Assembly: GCA_018136815.1 (NCBI GenBank)
Contig: CM030945.1
Coordinates: 2,052,091-2,116,090 of the forward strand
Length of the DNA stretch: 64,000 nt
Source of the DNA: Isochrysis galbana
Taxonomy: Eukaryota; Haptophyta; Isochrysidales; Isochrysidaceae
Reading direction: 5' to 3'
Shown: positions 1-11,800 of the stretch, piece after piece
Numbering within the stretch: position 1 is the stretch's first letter
How the letters are laid out: the number at the start of each line of letters is the position of its first letter
Position numbers and translations under genes: made by a program
The notes under the pieces: generated by a model
What the model was told of the DNA's origin: nothing
Seen by the model: the letters and a program-made list of their open reading frames with translations, nothing else
The model's database searches: none

Positions 1-633
1 TACACCTCGCCCATGATAACAACGAGGGACACTCACCTGCACTTTAAACACATCACGCATAGGAGAATAGCCACGGCCAATAGATTCGCACACCGTGACA
101 AGGCGTGCCGTTTCTGTATGACATCGGACGAATCCTCCACGCACCTGGGAGAATGCCCGCGGCTAACAAACATTTTCGACGCCCTGGACACACTGGCCCG
201 ACACCCGAGCACGCCGGTTAAACCACGCGAACAAAACATTATAGATAGGCTCTTCGCACACCCAAGCGGCCCTTGCCCCAAGGCACTAGCAACGCTATAC
301 ATGCTCGCATGGAGGTACATCATAACGGACTTCTACAGGATATACTACGACAACGCCACGTTCTCAGAAGAATCGGTACTAATACGCACACTGGAAAGAT
401 TCACCAAGCTGAGCAAGGCGCTATTATTCGCCAACTCAACGGACTCCGCGCGAACCGCCCAGGCGGGCATGGGGAGATAACCCAAAAAGAGGATAGACTT
501 GGCCGACATCCGGCCACTCTACGAACTCGGCGAGAAGAATGAATTGACCCCCAGCGCGGAGCTAGTATCCCTAGCTAGCAAGCTAGGGATGGAGCACCTA
601 GTCGATACAAAAACCGCGAAACACAAGAGATAG
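1..633 (+). mobile_element. 3' end of a non-LTR (LINE-type) retrotransposon ORF, broken by a stop
   Basis: The frame is open from the window edge to a TAA at 478-480 and then continues in the same frame to TAG at 631-633. It contains C-x2-C-x8-H-x4-C (CRFC...HLGEC, about nt 104-157), the zinc-binding pattern found near the C-terminus of many LINE reverse-transcriptase proteins (zf-RVT type). The RT core would lie left of the window. A second, diverged copy of this C-terminus lies on the other strand at 15443-15605. It reads CAA (Gln) where this copy has the TAA, so the stop is probably a nonsense mutation and this copy a dead remnant. The family call rests on the zinc motif and the repeated copy. 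Confidence 0.6.
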
Positions 634-1281
634 AGGCGAACAACACGCCGGTGCACCACCCTTGGAACAACCACATTAAGAGATGCCCACCCTATCCTAC
701 CAACGTGAATCCAAAAGGCCTGCCCGGACCCCACACCCGAAACCGGGCCCTAGGTAGTGTACCAGGGCCGCACCCCCGACACCGAAGACAAAGGAATGAG
801 GGGGGGAAGGCAAGGGGGCGGAGAAAAGGGAGATAAGGGCGCTGGCTGACGTGCAGTAGCAGTAGTATGCGCTGTCCAGCGATAGGTGTGTAGCCCTGAA
901 CCTTCAGATCTTTTTTTTTTAAGGGTGTTGCGACGCTTCATCGCTCATCGCCGTGTTGGCAGCCTCAATGCCTTCCATACCCATAATGGAGTGCCTTGGG
1001 TGGGGGCCCATGCAGCCAGGGTGGAAAAATACAGTGGGGAAGGACAAAGTTGTTAGGAGTTGGCTACACACGGAGTAGTGACGAGGGCGTCTGGCAGTCT
1101 TGGGAGGAGGAGGAGGAAGGGGGGGGGGGGGGGGGGTTCCTGAAGGCTGAAGGGGTGGGGGGGGTGGGGGGGAGAGGCGGGGAGGGGAAGGGGAGGGGGA
1201 GGGGAAGGGGAAGGGGGAAAAGAGAGGCCGAGAGAGAGATGCGAGAGGGGGGGGGAGGCGGGGAGGGGGGTGGCGCGCGCG

Positions 1282-2131
1282 ATGGCGTCGCCAAGTGACG
1301 AGCGCAAGCTGGACCTGTGGGTGGAGGCGAAGCGTGCGCGCGACTATCGGCTGGCTGATCAGCTGCGCGCTGAGCTCGAGGCGCGTGGAATCCAGCCCGA
1401 GCGCGTTCGGCCGTACGTTGGGGGCCGCGGCAGCCAGCATGGGATGGGGGCGCCGATGGCTGGCGGTAGAGGCGGAGGAAAGGGTGGCAAGGGCGGGAAA
1501 GGGGGCGGCGGCAGGGCCCCGCCCTCGAACATTGACCCGAGTGTAGGCGACTGGCACTGTCAATCCTGCGGCAACTGGAACTGGGCGCGCCGGAGGGAGT
1601 GCAACCAGTGCAACGCTGCAAAAGAAGGGCTGATGCGCGTGTCGGGAGCGGCGTCGGGGACCAAGCGAGACGGTCTGGTACGAGTCGCAGGCGCCGGCGG
1701 CCCCTCGCCCCTTCCCGCCCCCGGTGCCCCAGTCCACAGTCTCCTTCCCCCACGCCGCATCGACCCATCGAGCATCGCGTCCCCGCCCGTGCGGGCATCT
1801 ATGTGGTGCCCCCTCCTGCATGGATGGCGTTCCCATGACGTCGCAAGGCGGTCCTTGCGAGAAGGCGAGACAATTCTGAGTGCCAAGAACCACCTGCCGA
1901 CCTTGCAACAGCACCTGGCGTGTCCGATCACCTCGATAGTTGTTGACACGACCACGTTGGCCACTCTACCTGGTCTGATCCTGCTTGCAGGCGGGTGGCT
2001 TCAAGGAATATGATGAGGAGGAGTCGGAGAGGCGCAAGCGGCGAGCAGTGGAGGAGCGAGTGGAGATACAGGAGCGCAAGGCCGAGAAGAAAAAGTGCCA
2101 GTATTGCCACAGGGCTGCTTGCATCTGTTGA
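1282..2131 (+). CDS. RanBP2-type zinc-finger protein, two exons
   Basis: Exon 1 is 1282-1677 and exon 2 is 1991-2131, joined in phase 0 by a GTACGA...TTGCAG intron of 313 nt; the product is about 178 aa. Residues 9-43 form an amphipathic segment (KRARDYRLADQLRAELEARG) like the helical tail motif of some cysteinyl-tRNA synthetases. A Gly/Lys-rich linker follows. Residues 89-114 are a RanBP2 zinc finger (W-x-C-x2-C ... NW ... C-x2-C), a fold that usually binds ssRNA or ubiquitin. Exon 2 encodes an acidic then basic coiled segment (EEESERRKRR) and ends in a Cys-rich tail (CQYCHRAACIC). The first ATG of the frame was chosen; a purine-rich tract precedes it. An alternative end is possible: GT at 2100 spliced to an AG ending at 2615 would replace the Cys tail with an exon at 2616-2676. 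The specific role is unknown. Confidence 0.65.
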
Positions 2132-3074
2132 CCGCAATGCTGTGCTGACCACTTACTTCGCTGGTAACGAGGCCGCATCCTTGCGACGGCGGGTGTATCA
2201 TGTGCTCGCGGTGACGAACTCCTTGGTATTTGTGTGACAACACTGGTCGGGTACCTGCGGTGGATTTGCCGCACATCACATCGTGAGGCAGACCGTTCCG
2301 ATGGCATCTGTCGAACAATCATTTTTGGCGTTGCGTGACGGGGCGAGGTGCTCAGGCACCAAATGTTGTGGTCACCACCCCCATGCACAACGCTCAACCT
2401 AACTCCTAACACCAGCGGTTTGACGCCTTTGCGAGCCTTGCTGCACTCACTTCAGCACCGGATCCCAGTCTAGATCTGGGTGATTTCCTCAATTTGTGTC
2501 GCATCATCTCAGATGCACTGATATTGCTGCTCCATGTGAGCGGATGAGGACGCCTTTATCTCATCCACGTGTTGATTTTGCAACCATCCACTTTCATCTC
2601 GCCTTTGCCTCGTAGGGGGTACAACTTCGTTGCGGAGCTGGATCAAGGCCGAGACAATTTCAGGTTCTTTGTGTAGCCAGTGGGGTTCTTCAGAGCATGC
2701 CGCGCAGGGTTTTGATCGAATCGATTTTGGGGTCCTAGCTCAAACTCTGCCGTACGACCGCGCCGTCCGTGGGGCTATTGAACCTTGCCATGAGCGTGGC
2801 GCCCAAAGTTTTGTAGCACAGCACAGCACAAGAGTTGCTGAGGTTGAAACGTTCTTCAAAAATGTTGCCGAGACGGAATGCTGAACATAGCTGCACACAA
2901 TCTTTGCTCATGGCTGCGTATGCTGAAGGCAGTAGTTGAGGACAGCCGGTCTTTGGTGCCTTTCTTTGTTCTTGTCAGGTTTTTTGGCTCCTTTGCCTTT
3001 GAAACTTTTTTGCCGTTGCACATAGTAGTACATTTATATTTAGATGACTTCTTTGCACATTTCAACCTGCTTTA
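2132..3074. other. No gene recognised downstream of the zinc-finger gene
   Basis: Mostly mixed-composition sequence that may include the 3' UTR. An open stretch at 2630-2884 (+) has no recognisable domain. A short frame at 2616-2676 looks protein-like (GYNFVAELDQGRD...) and could be an alternative last exon of the preceding gene. Confidence 0.4.
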
Positions 3075-4230
3075 ATTAAACCGGTTAATATTCTCGCCGC
3101 ACACGCGGCCGTGGGCCCACTACTTTCTTTCACGCAGCACGCAACAAACTTTCTACACCCTCACTCCTCGCACTCCGCCGGCCCTACTCCCCCCGCCGCC
3201 ATCAGGCGACTCCCCCTGTCCCCCTGTGCACTACTAGGGGGATAGGGGTGAAGGGCTTAGATATGGCCCGGTGCATGATGTGGCGGGGGCCACGGGCCGT
3301 GTGGCGCGACCTGGGTCGTGCGCACCTGCTCGGCCTCTGCCGGCGGACGCGGCTGCTTCATCTGCGACTGCTCCATGGGGACTAGTGGGGCGCCCTCGGC
3401 GGGGGCCCGAAGGAGGGGGGAGCCGCGCCGGCGCGCTCAATCGCAACTAAGTAATTAACTTCTTAATAGTCTCACCGCACACGCGGCCGTGGACCCTCTA
3501 CTTTCTACTCACGCAGCAAAAACTTTCTACACCCCCAATCCGCCGGCCCATTCCCCCCCGCCATCAGGCGACTCCCCCCGTGCACTACTAGGGGGATAGG
3601 GGAAAAGGGCTTAGATATGGTCGGTGGCCCGCGCCCCCCCCCGGTGATCCGTTCTCCCCTTCTCCTCCTACGCCTACCGGGCTGGCGGCGTCCTAAGTCC
3701 CGACTTATCCTGTAAACAGGTGCGGGACTTACATATTTTTCGGTGTCGCTCCGCCCACCCCCTTCTCCGCGCTCCCTCTCCTCTCTCCTGCGGCACGCGC
3801 GATGGCGTGCCAGCGCCAGGCCTGCAGCTGCTTGCTGGCGACCCCTGGAGGCTCCTGGAGGCCAGCTCAGGGGGCAGAGGAGGCTGGGGCTGGGCCCTGG
3901 CCTCCCCTGCCTCTCCCTCGCTGGCGTTCCTGAGCCTCTGGGGCCCCCAGTCTGCACCTGTCTGCCTGTCGAACAGGGGGGGAGGGGGGGTTGGAGCGAT
4001 GGGCTGGCCACGAGGGGCCAGGACGAGCGATCCAGGCGAGCCTGTCAGTGGGAGAGTGGGTCAGCAGGGCAGTGGCCTCCTGGCAAGCCATCAGGCATGC
4101 CAGGAGGATGGGTGGTTCCTCGCCCCCACGGCAGGGGAGGAGTGGAGAGAGAGGGGGGCTCGTGCCCCCCCATGGGCGAACCAAGTATAAACTTAGTTGC
4201 AATCGCAACTAAGTATAAACTTAGTTCGGT
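3075..4230 (-). repeat. SINE-like repeat, host copy interrupted by a second repeat
   Basis: The element lies on the minus strand. Its AT-rich tail (tttaattaaacc) is at about 3075 and its head palindrome ends at about 4226. The body resembles copies at 15095-15341 and 30634-30870 (shared motif GGCGCGCTCCATCGC next to the palindrome). At 3453/3454 it is interrupted by another repeat of the same superfamily (3454-4199). The host resumes at 4216 with TAAACTTAGTT, completing its own head palindrome. Its own target-site duplication was not found. Confidence 0.65.
3454..4199 (-). repeat. SINE-like repeat, type A, full copy with 16-bp target-site duplication
   Basis: This 746-bp copy is flanked by the direct repeat CAATCGCAACTAAGTA at 3438-3453 and 4200-4215. 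Read on the minus strand it starts with the palindromic head (CAACTAAGTTTATACTTGG) and ends in an AT-rich tail (...CTATTAAGAAGTTAAT). The duplication, AT-rich 3' tail and lack of coding sequence fit a non-autonomous retroposon. It matches 59128-59885 over essentially its whole length and 13921-14285 over its tail half. Confidence 0.8.
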
Positions 4231-4604
4231 ATGTGGTGGAAGCTTGTGCGCGTCGAATTAATTCCACTCCGTAAAAGTCCGGAGGCGACATTAAAAACAC
4301 GAACATCCACGCGGGCCCCAAAGGACAAAGGATGCAAGGGCTACTACACAAAAACTACGCCCAAGCCTTCTTCCCCTCGCAGCGCTACGCAGCGCGTTTG
4401 CGAATGCGAGGGACTAAAACTGGTAGCTGGGTTTTTACCCAATGAACTTGTCGGGAGTTTGAGAGCCGGGGGCCTGCGACGAGGGAGGTGTAATGAGGTG
4501 CTTAGTCGTGTTCGTACCTTGCTTGGGATTGGGTGCGGTCATGTGCATCATGGCTTGGCGTGTTGGTGCAAGGCTAGTGTGAGAGTAGCGGCACTACTGC
4601 GCTC
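4231..4604. other. Unassigned sequence between repeats
   Basis: Nothing recognisable. An open frame at 4231-4665 (+) has no domain I know and runs into the AT-rich repeat tail. Confidence 0.4.
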
Positions 4605-4615
4605 AATAATATTTA

Positions 4616-5493
4616 TATATAATAATAATAATCAATGTTATATCCTAGCCAACCCCACTAGCTAATTGGACATAACGTCTCAGTCCCGGAATCCCGCCAT
4701 GCCTGACGGGCCAGGTGTCCGAGTGATACCGGGGGGTGGGGGCACTGCCCCCTCCCCTCGATATTTGTCCTCCCCCCAGTGCACGCACCGACCCCGCGCA
4801 CCCCAGCGCGTCCTCTCCTCGAGTCCACGCTGGGGGAAAACCCCTTTCGGGTAAAAGCAACGCGGCGGGGGGGGGGGCATTCGTGAGATAGGAGCCCAGA
4901 AGCGCTAATCTCCCTCGCTAGAGCGAGTGGCCGCGGCGAGCCGCGGCCCTTCCCTCCTGGTTCTGGTGCCCCCGTCTTCTCTTACCCAAACGGGGCGAGA
5001 AGACACGTTTCTGCCGGAGGGGGAGCTGCCGCTCCCCCCTCCCCTCCCTCTTCCCTTTTCCTCCTCTCTTCCCTGCGGCGGGGGCCCATGGCGCGCGCCT
5101 GCGGCCCCTCTTCAGGTCCCCAGGTGGCCAGCAGGGGCCTGGGAGCGCAGCTCAGGGGGCAGGTGAGGCTGGGGCATGGCCCTGGCCCCTCCTGCCTCTC
5201 CCTCGCTGGCGCTCCGAGTCCCTGCGGGTCGACTGGAGCTGGCTGGGGGGTCCTGAACAGGGGGGCCCAGGGGGAGGAGGGGCTGGTCACAGGGATGGGC
5301 TGGCCACGACAGGCCAGGGCGGGCGAATCAGGCGTGCCTGTGGGGAGAGGGATGGGTCAGCAGGGCAGTGTGCTCCTGGCAAGCCATCAGGCGTGCCAGG
5401 AGAGTGGGTGGTTCCTCCCCCATGGCAGGGGAGGAGTGGAGAGAGAGGGGGGCTCGTGCCCCCCCATGGGCGAACTAAGTATAAACTTAGTTG
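4616..5493 (-). repeat. SINE-like repeat, type B, with 11-bp target-site duplication
   Basis: Flanked by AATAATATTTA at 4605-4615 and 5494-5504. The tail on the left is an ATA/ATAA simple repeat (about 4616-4632). The head on the right is the palindrome AACTAAGTATAAACTTAGTT. The head-proximal part (about 5160-5493) is shared with type A; the tail-proximal part differs and recurs at 63230-63966. The exchange of halves suggests modular, composite repeats. Confidence 0.8.
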
Positions 5494-5504
5494 AATAATA
5501 TTTA

Positions 5505-5887
5505 AGAATATGTGGTTCACTAGGTGTTGCCCTCTTCTTTAGAAGAGAGGGAGAGAGGGGGGAGGAGGGTGATTGAGGGATGTACGGTGGCGTGTGCAAG
5601 TAGTTAGCGCACGTCGCGGGCGCGGCCTTAGATGACCAAGATGTTTTTTTTTCAAGGCTCTAGGCTCTAGCAAGGTGTGTGTGAATGCTAGTACGAGCTT
5701 CACGTCGGCATAGTTGGTCGTCGACTGTCTCCGTGTCCACATAAACACAAACACGTTCGTGAACGATGCACGGAAGGGAGGGAAGGGTAGAAGAAATAGT
5801 GCAAGTTTCGTCCCATATCCGCATCCTCCGTCGTTGCCCCGGATTTTCATCATCGTAGCGACACAAGCAAAAACGTGAAGCCAGAGC
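5505..5887. other. Myosin 3' flank
   Basis: Sequence between the type B repeat and the myosin stop codon. No conserved features seen; probably the myosin 3' UTR. Confidence 0.4.
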
Positions 5888-8800
5888 TCATGTTTTCTTC
5901 TTGCGTCCAAAAATGTTGTTGAAGGCACTGAGGTGTCTCAGCCCCGGCCCTTTGGAAGATCCACCCTCCGACCGGCTTCCGGCATGCCTGCTCTCATATT
6001 CGGCCATAGAAACCCGCACCACATTAACGGGGGCGACCGGCGACTCCTTGTCACGTAGCTGAAGCGAGGGCACGATCGGAGAGCTACCATTGTGCACCAT
6101 CGTGGTCGATACGTCATCGCCATCATTGGTATTGACTGCCTCCTCTGAATTCTTCTCATCGCCATTGGTGCGAGTCGTCGGCGCCTCGCTTTCTTCGGTG
6201 GCGTCCAATTGGTCAGCTGGAAGGTCGCCTTCAGAGACCTCGTCGTCACTCAGGCCATCATACTCGTTTTCTTGCGCCAGGAAGCGGAAGGCGGCACTCG
6301 GTTGCCATTGGAAGCCGTCCCATGAAATCCAGTGAGAGGAAACCTTGTGCCAAAAGGAATCGATGGAGGAGGGGCGAGGTCGAAAATCGGAGGAGGGGCA
6401 ACGGCCAGGCGGGAGTGGGGGGGGCGAGGAGTATAGCAGGGTTGCTCAGAAGGATACTCTGATAAAACTCACGCCCCGGCAGAGGCGTAGGGGTAATCAA
6501 GCGCTTCACGCCTTGGACACGGCGACTCACCTCGATTGGCGTGGTAGCATCAGATTCTGCAAACGCCCACCCTTGCTCATTGGAAGGCACAGGGCCAATG
6601 ACCCATCTCGGCACACGGTAAGTTTCGTCGAAGACGTGAAATAAATGAGCACGCCCTCCATACATCGTGTTGTGCGTGTAATGGGGCCGTCCATGACAGA
6701 GAGGAGTGTCGCGCGAGAGCTCCCAGGATCCGTAAAAGTTGTGGTACTGAAGGTTCACAAGCGGGAGAGGGGGGCATTAAGCGTGCCGACTGTAAGCAAC
6801 AAGCACAAGGCAATTGGGTCAGCAAATGGATCATGGCATTCTTCCGAACGTGAACCACCCAAGCAGCTCTCCATGCAACCACAAAATTGACCTTCGAGTC
6901 GATCTCCACGCGGAAGTCAAGCATACATGTCACGGATGCTGGTGTTGGACCTCATTTAAAGTTGTGTCGCACCTGGAATCCACGTTCAACGCCTTTGCAC
7001 ATAAGGGATCGATGGTAGGACATTCCATCCACATTAACGAACCACTTCCGCCGATGCAGTGCCTCCTCCGAAGAGTCCAAGGATCCACGGCTGCCCCATC
7101 CACCCCAACGGGAGGCCGCGGCGTTCGACATAGGACGATCTCTTGCACCAACAGAAGATTCGGCGGCAACTGCTGCTGCAGCCGCTTCTTCGGCAATCGC
7201 TTGCTCTTTCTCTTCACGCTCCGCGGCCCAAGCTTCGCGCGCTGCCGCTTGGCGAGCTTCTTCCTCCGCTGCGGCCGCGGCCGCATCGCGCGCAGCCTCC
7301 GCCGCGGCAGCCGCGGCAGCCGCTTCAGCCTCAGCACGCACTCTTTCTTCCGCTTCCGCTGCAGCCGCTATCGCAGTTGCTCGCGCCGCTTCCGCAGCCG
7401 CCGCCTCCGCGGCCGCGGCCGCGGCCGCGGCTACTGCAGCCGCCTCAGCCGCTTGACGTGCTTCTTCTTTGCGCCGAGCAAGCTCAATTCGGGCCCTTTT
7501 TGCGCGGGAGTGCGCGCTGACAAGAGTCGCCGCGGCACTCACGGTAGCAAGCCGGCGCCGTCCCCAGCGCAAAAAACGGCATGCGCAGACTGCCGCGATG
7601 ACAGACGACTCAAACTAGATCACAGGGGACGGAGAGACGGTGTGACCATGTCGACACAACACGAGGATGGCACAAGCTTGGGGGTGGCGCTAGGGGTAGC
7701 TGGGCGGTTTTGGGTGCAAAGATTCGTGCGAGTGGCATAGCTCACCATCTTTCTGGCGCGTTGGCGTTGTTCGCGCCTCTCCTCGAGCCATAACTTCAGC
7801 TTGGGCAGGATCCGCGCAATGTCTGAGCCTGAGGCTAGTGGCGATGCAGGTAGGCGTTCCACAATCTTTGACGCCACCTGACAATCGGACATTCCGGGTG
7901 AGGTAACAGCAGATTACTTGCCGATGTCAACAGACCCAAGGTGGGGTAGCGACAATTGTGATGTCAGCCTGTCAACGATAGTCGGGTGCAAGAAGCCAGA
8001 GGTCAAGGCTGCATGCAAAAGATTGTCATTTGGTAAGAGCTCGCATCGCATTTACATCAAATCTGTCTATCGCCAGCAAGGCCCTGAGGAGGTGTCCCTT
8101 ATCCGCCTTGAAGAACACCATGTCGGTACCCATCTGGAAGTCAGCAGGCTCAGCCTCAACGGCAAGCATAAGCAAGGAGACCAAAGACTCTAAGGATGAG
8201 CAGAGGAGCGGGATGAAATGGGGAGGATGGGGTGACAATTGGATGGCCAGGCAAAGCGCATTGGATGGGATTATTGGGGCTGTGGACATGTGGAGGGGCT
8301 GGATACGGTGGAAGGTGAGGCTGTTTTGGGTCGCACGGGCAAGACTCATCCGATGAGATAAGACGGGAGGTGGGACGTAAAGAGCCTAAAAATACAAGCG
8401 CATATTGTATGCTCTCAAACTTTCCAGAGGCATAGTGGGGCCGATTCGGTTGTCGCACCTGGCGCCATCTCATGCATGAAGTCTGGTAGTGCACCCCGGA
8501 ATCGGGAACGAAGGTCGAGATAGGGTGTTCGGATGGGATATCCATCGCGCATTAGCCGAACGCATTGGGTAGTGCCGGCACACTGCAGCTGACGGAGCAC
8601 GGAACCTCCATCGAACACTTCGGGCTGAAGCGCATGATTTGGCTTAATGCATCGAATGAAATAGGGATGGGTAGTCGCCTACACCAACATCGGATGGGGA
8701 ATCATGTAGGCAGGTACTTCAAATAATAGTTTGATGTTTCGGAATAGCACACAGATTTGGACAGCTTGTCATGAGAGCAAGGGCAAATGGCACGCGAAGT

Positions 8801-11800
8801 GCAAAAAGGGGCAAAGACGTACGATCTCGCGCATGAGCTGTTTCAGACCGAGGAGGAAGTTCTTGGCCACAGTAGAAGATTTGCCGGCAGCGTTTCCCTT
8901 GCCTCTACCTGTCTCGTGAAGCGCTGGGCGCATATTGGAGCGGCCCAGCGTGGCGTCCCCTTCAGCGGTGGACATCATGCTCATAGCACGGCTGAGGCGA
9001 GCAGATGGCCCTGCGCCACAAGCAACACTAGATGTGCCAGAGGAAACTTCCGCTGCCTCAAGCATGGCTTTGACGATGGGCTGTCTCGAACGGCCAAGGG
9101 CGGTCTCGAAGACGGGAGGTAATGCGTCGTTATTCTTCTCGATAAAGCCTTCACACGAATAGCAGACGTCGCCTACGATTGTCCACAGGCAGTAGAGGTA
9201 TGAGATAATCACAGGGCGCGTAACCAGTCTCTCTACGTGGACTCAAGGTTTAGCGGTGGTCTCGGTATGCAGGAAACGGCATGCCAGTCCTTGTTCGGCT
9301 TTCGTCTAGAAGCGGGATATCGAAATTTTCACCCGCAAAACGGCGTAGAGAGACCGACCAAGCATTGGCCGCGGGTGAAGGACGCGCACGCATACTACAA
9401 GGCATGCGCTCTCCATGTACACACCAGCATAGTGCCGGATGACAAAGCTCTCGTTGTCAGCAAGCCGAGCTCCACCGGCTTGAGCCTTCGCGATGGCCAA
9501 TCCAACGACTCCGCCGCCCGCAAACTTTGCGGCGGACAAGGTGAGGAGGTGTGCGTGGCCTCGGTGAGCAGCGTGGAGAAAATCGCAGAATTTCGTGTCA
9601 CTTTGCTGTGGAACATGATAGCAAGCATAAGACGGAGTGGCTTCACGTTGGCAACATAGCTAGCGATACCTAAAACGCTGCCTAGCTATCCTATTCGAGC
9701 AGGCGTTGTGAATGTGATTGAGGCCATTCACATGACGTCGTAGTGAGGATTGGGTGAAATGCGTGGAGGCCCGTGGCAGCTTGCACGTGAGAAGCGCGGG
9801 GTGAATTCAGTGTTCTCATGGAGCAAACGAGGGGGGGGGGGGGGGGGGGGGGGGGGCGCAGGTTGTGGGTGTGACCAAATGATAAAACGGCCATTGCCGT
9901 GAGCACCTGTGGCAATTTGGACTGTGCGTCAAGCAGTGGGAAGATACCCATGGGAGACTTATCGATGAGCTCGATGATGTCTGCGTTGTCGGGCCACGTG
10001 AGTTCTGGCACCTTGAGCCCCTGCATTCGATACAGTTCGACCTCCACCTAGCGCAGATGGAGGCGGTGAGAGGCGGCACCAACGGGTCATGAGATCCCAA
10101 GATGGGCATTCCCAGACGCCTACGATGCGCAGCACAAGGGGCGGGGTGGCTCTCGTGCTGATTCACCTCAAACACTCTAATTAGGAAGAACTGGTTGAGC
10201 TTTTCGTTCGCGAAGTTGATGCAAAGCTGCTCGAAGCCATTCCGACCGAACGCCTCAAAGCCAAACACGTCGAGTAGCCCGATGAAACGCCGCGTCGAGC
10301 GCCGCGTGTCGAGACGTGAATTCATCCGGAACACCTGCGCCGAGAGGCCGGTGAAGATGCCCTCATTTTAGCGATGTAGACTTGCGATGGACGTCTTGGG
10401 ACAACACGACAGGGCAACCGTAATTTAGAGACTTGTGAACCAACACACTATCTTGGACTGGGGAACGTGTCATGGAGACGCACCAACAGGTTGAAGATGT
10501 ATGTGTAGATATGCTTGACGAGGGCGTCCCTCTGCTTTGTGGCAGCGTCAACACTCAAAGCAATGTGATATTCGTTTCGAGAGCGGGGCGAGAGCACCAC
10601 CTGGTGCCAGAGAGGGCTCCCGGGTGACAACGCGACACATGTGCCGGACGGGTGAAGGAGACGAGGCTGGGGGCGAGCAGCGGGAGTGCACGGGAACGCG
10701 CTAGACCAACACTGGAGCTGCCTGAATACGGAATGCAGCGATTGCACCTCGCTTGCTTGCCGCCATTGTGGGCTCGTAGTTTTGACAAATCCGCCACAGC
10801 ACTCGACACTCACCTTCTCTATGAGCATGGCATCGAGACCCGCGACACCGATCAGCTTTTCTGCCACCTCCAAATGTGCTGCTGCCGCCGGGTCTATCAC
10901 CGAGCCCTCGTGAGCTCCACGTTCAAACGCAACGTTACCCAAATGTAGCAGCCCCGCAAGGAGTTCATAGGCGGAAGAAATCTCGGCGATGCTCAGCCCG
11001 CAGCTGAGGAGCGCCGCATGAACATCGAGGAAAGCGGCACCGTCCTCAATACCTGCGGAAGGGGATGTGAGGAGGCGGGTGCGCGCGGCTTGAAGTTCCG
11101 TGTGGGTTAGCCTCGGCCGGGAGCGCGGTGCTCACGACAACGTGACGTGTATAGTGATGACTGCATGTGGAAGTCACCTGGAGTTGTGGTGGCGGGAGTC
11201 GAAGTGAAGCGGAAGTCGGAGGGCTTCTTCCCACGCAGGCAGGGCGCGCCTACGCCTGCAAGATGGAAAATGACGAGGCGCGCCGGGACGGGGGCGGGGG
11301 GGTCAGTGTATGTGAGAGGACAGATCGCAAGTCACGACAACGAAGATGCTCATCATACCCAATATTCACAAGGTTTGTGGACCAAGTGCTGCTATCCAAG
11401 CTGCTTCTGCCCACCCATCCACCTAATAGGGGAAGCGAGACGAGCCGATGCCCTCACCTTGTGCGCTTTGAGATCCAGCGAGGAGCTGGTAGAAGATGTG
11501 GTATGAACGCTCACCCTCGCCAGTAACCGATGTCACACGCGATTTCTCAAGGAGGAAAGTGCGCAACTCCGCGCCTGCAAGGATAGGAAATGGGTCGGTC
11601 ACGTGATCGCCCGTTTGTACTACATCATCTCTCACTCGCGGCTCCTCTCGCCAAGGCAAAAACGTGGGTATGTGCTGGCCAAGCCGCATCTTTCACCTGC
11701 GACGGAGTGGTCCACTTCATTCATCTTGAGGTGCAGATATTTTCCGAATCTTGACGAGTTGTTGTTACGGATAGTTTTCGCGTTTCCGAAGGCTTCGAGC

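Noticed and set aside
919-1914. 331-codon minus-strand frame over the zinc-finger gene
   Set aside because: Proline-rich shadow of a G-rich tract and of the RanBP2 exon on the other strand.
3505-4261. Overlapping open frames on both strands
   Set aside because: They lie inside a dispersed non-coding repeat; frames are not conserved between copies at 3454, 13921 and 59128.
7143-7520. Leu/Pro/Arg-rich frame opposite the myosin tail
   Set aside because: Antisense of the Ala-codon-rich coiled-coil exon.
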